DNA from: Nocardioides cavernae
GTDB taxonomy: Bacteria > Actinomycetota > Actinomycetes > Propionibacteriales > Nocardioidaceae
Reading direction: 5' to 3'
Assembly: GCF_013410035.1 (NCBI RefSeq)
Contig: NZ_JACCBW010000005.1
Location: forward strand, 124,001-188,000
Length of the DNA: 64,000 nucleotides
Below, piece by piece: positions 63,067 to 64,000 of this stretch (positions within the stretch are counted from its first letter, which is position 1; each line of letters begins with the position of its first letter). The position numbers were made by a program, and so were the translations under genes. The notes beneath the pieces are model-generated. The model had not been told where the DNA came from. It made no database searches and saw nothing but the letters and a program-made list of their open reading frames with translations.

Positions 63067-64000
63067 TCAGGAGTGTGCGTGGAGCGGCTTCCCCGCGAGC
63101 GCCAGGTGCGCCTCGCCGAGAGCCTCGTTCTGGGTGGGGTGGGCGTGCACGAGCGGCGCGACGTCGTCGGCGTGTGCCTCCCAGTTGTAGATCAGCTGCG
63201 CCTCGCCGATGAGCTCGCCGACCCGATCGCCCACCATGTGGACGCCGAGGACCGGTCCGTCGGTGAGTCCGACGAGCTTGACGAATCCCTGCGTCTGCAG
63301 GATCTGGCTCTTGCCGTTGCCCCCCAGGTCGTAGGTGACCGTGGTGACGGCGTCGCCGTGCAGCTCGCGCGCCCTCGCCTCGTCGAGACCCACGGACGCG
63401 ATCTCGGGGTGGGAGTAGGTCACCCGGGGGATGCCGGTCTCGTCGACCGGGCGGGGGTCGAGGCCGGCGATCTCCTCGGCCACGAAGATGCCCTGCTGGA
63501 AGCCGCGGTGCGCGAGCTGCAGGCCGGGGACGATGTCGCCGACGGCGTACACGCCCTCGACGTTGGTGCGGCACCGCTCGTCGGCGAGGACGAAGCCGCG
63601 CTCCATGGCGATGCCCTGCTCCTCGTACCCGAGCCCGTCGGTCGACGGTCCGCGTCCGACCGCGACGAGCAGCACCTCGGCCTCGATGACGTCGCCACCC
63701 TCGACGGTGACGGCGACCCCGGTGTCGGTCGTCTTGACGCTCTGGAAGGGGGTGCCGGTGAGGAAGCTGATCCCGCGCTTGCGGAAGGCGCGCTCGAGCG
63801 CCTTGGACGACGCCTCGTCCTCGGCCGCGACCAGCCGGGGCAGCGCCTCGACGATGGTCACCTCGGAGCCGAAGGACCTCCACACGCTGGCGAACTCGCA
63901 GCCGATCACGCCGCCGCCGAGCACGATGGCCGACGCGGGGACGCGGTCGAGGCGGAGCGCGTGCTCGGAGGTGATGACCTTCTCGCCGTCGACCTCCAGC
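63067..64000 (-). CDS. lpdA: Dihydrolipoyl dehydrogenase, N-terminal part outside the window
   Basis: The frame is open from the window edge to the stop at 63067, about 311 residues. NAD-binding Rossmann VLGGGVIGCEFASVWRSFG, FAD-site motif VEGVYAVGDIVPGLQLAH, and the active-site HAHPTQNEA with the catalytic His-Glu pair near the C-terminus. It reoxidises the lipoyl groups of E2 complexes. The N-terminal FAD loop and redox cysteines are beyond the edge. It is upstream of sucB in the same direction. Confidence 0.95.
   Translation of the reverse strand, partial: LEVDGEKVITSEHALRLDRVPASAIVLGGGVIGCEFASVWRSFGSEVTIVEALPRLVAAEDEASSKALERAFRKRGISFLTGTPFQSVKTTDTGVAVTVEGGDVIEAEVLLVAVGRGPSTDGLGYEEQGIAMERGFVLADERCRTNVEGVYAVGDIVPGLQLAHRGFQQGIFVAEEIAGLDPRPVDETGIPRVTYSHPEIASVGLDEARARELHGDAVTTVTYDLGGNGKSQILQTQGFVKLVGLTDGPVLGVHMVGDRVGELIGEAQLIYNWEAHADDVAPLVHAHPTQNEALGEAHLALAGKPLHAHS

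Noticed and set aside
1..64000. CRISPR arrays, tRNA or rRNA genes, insertion sequences
   Set aside because: None was seen. No regularly spaced repeats, no transposase reading and no clover-leaf sequence could be recognised by eye; a tRNA scan and an IS search would be needed to be sure.

Overview
The window looks like a high-GC actinobacterial chromosome, most like Nocardioides or a relative. It has many GTG starts, ATGA/GTGA operon overlaps, a GlnR box upstream of glnA, and the order glnA - RDD protein - DUF4191 - lipA - lipB - TIGR01777 epimerase - sucB - lpd. The genus is an inference; the sequence carries no rRNA or tRNA gene to fix it. About 51.3-64 kb is core chromosome. About 1-51.3 kb is a mobile, defence-rich island whose left end lies outside the window.

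Island, left to right. (a) 1-1.1 kb: the 5' part of a primase-polymerase (Prim-Pol) gene and, upstream of it, four CAGGTATCC repeats in inverted pairs, probably an iteron-like origin or operator. (b) 1.1-6.7 kb: two overlapping dynamin-like GTPase genes, the first with two GTPase heads. (c) 6.8-17.5 kb, minus strand: a twelve-gene Tad/Flp-type secretion-pilus operon (lipoprotein, PKD-like protein, SAF/CpaB, TadZ, TadA, TadB, TadC, Flp-like, three TadE/G-like, LysM-BTAD protein). (d) 17.9-21.9 kb: a TraA/TrwC-type relaxase-helicase and a small membrane protein. Blocks c and d read as a conjugative module, but five of their genes carry six apparent single-base frameshifts.

(e) 22.0-26.0 kb: three overlapping genes, namely a Cas4/Dna2-like Fe-S nuclease, an unrecognised 522-residue protein and a UPF1-like SF1 helicase. 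Together they resemble a split Dna2 with an extra partner, and this is the best candidate for an undescribed system. Convergent to it is a UvrD-type helicase with a C-terminal RecB-like nuclease. (f) 28.8-37.6 kb: a type III restriction-modification pair (mod, res) in one operon with a 1402-residue sacsin-like ATPase carrying a DUF3883 domain. (g) 38.0-41.2 kb: a Gabija-like pair (class 2 OLD nuclease plus UvrD-like helicase). (h) 41.4-49.9 kb: a complete type II Wadjet system (jetABCD) that looks intact. (i) 49.9-51.3 kb: a remnant zone with two decayed genes, a 15-bp direct repeat and the probable glnA terminator, taken as the right edge of the island.

Three plus-strand operon starts (dynamin pair, split-Dna2 operon, type III operon) share a CACTA(A/G)CCT element preceded by TGTCGG, which may be a common promoter type. 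The defence genes read through intact while the transfer genes do not, so the picture is of a conjugative element that has lost, or is losing, mobility while its defence cargo is kept. Assembly error in that 12.6-kb stretch is the main alternative.

The core part holds nitrogen assimilation (glnA with GlnR box), lipoate synthesis and transfer (lipA, lipB), the lipoylated E2 subunit sucB with the dihydrolipoamide dehydrogenase gene next to it, and a fused two-halves ABC transporter whose second ATPase site lacks key catalytic residues.
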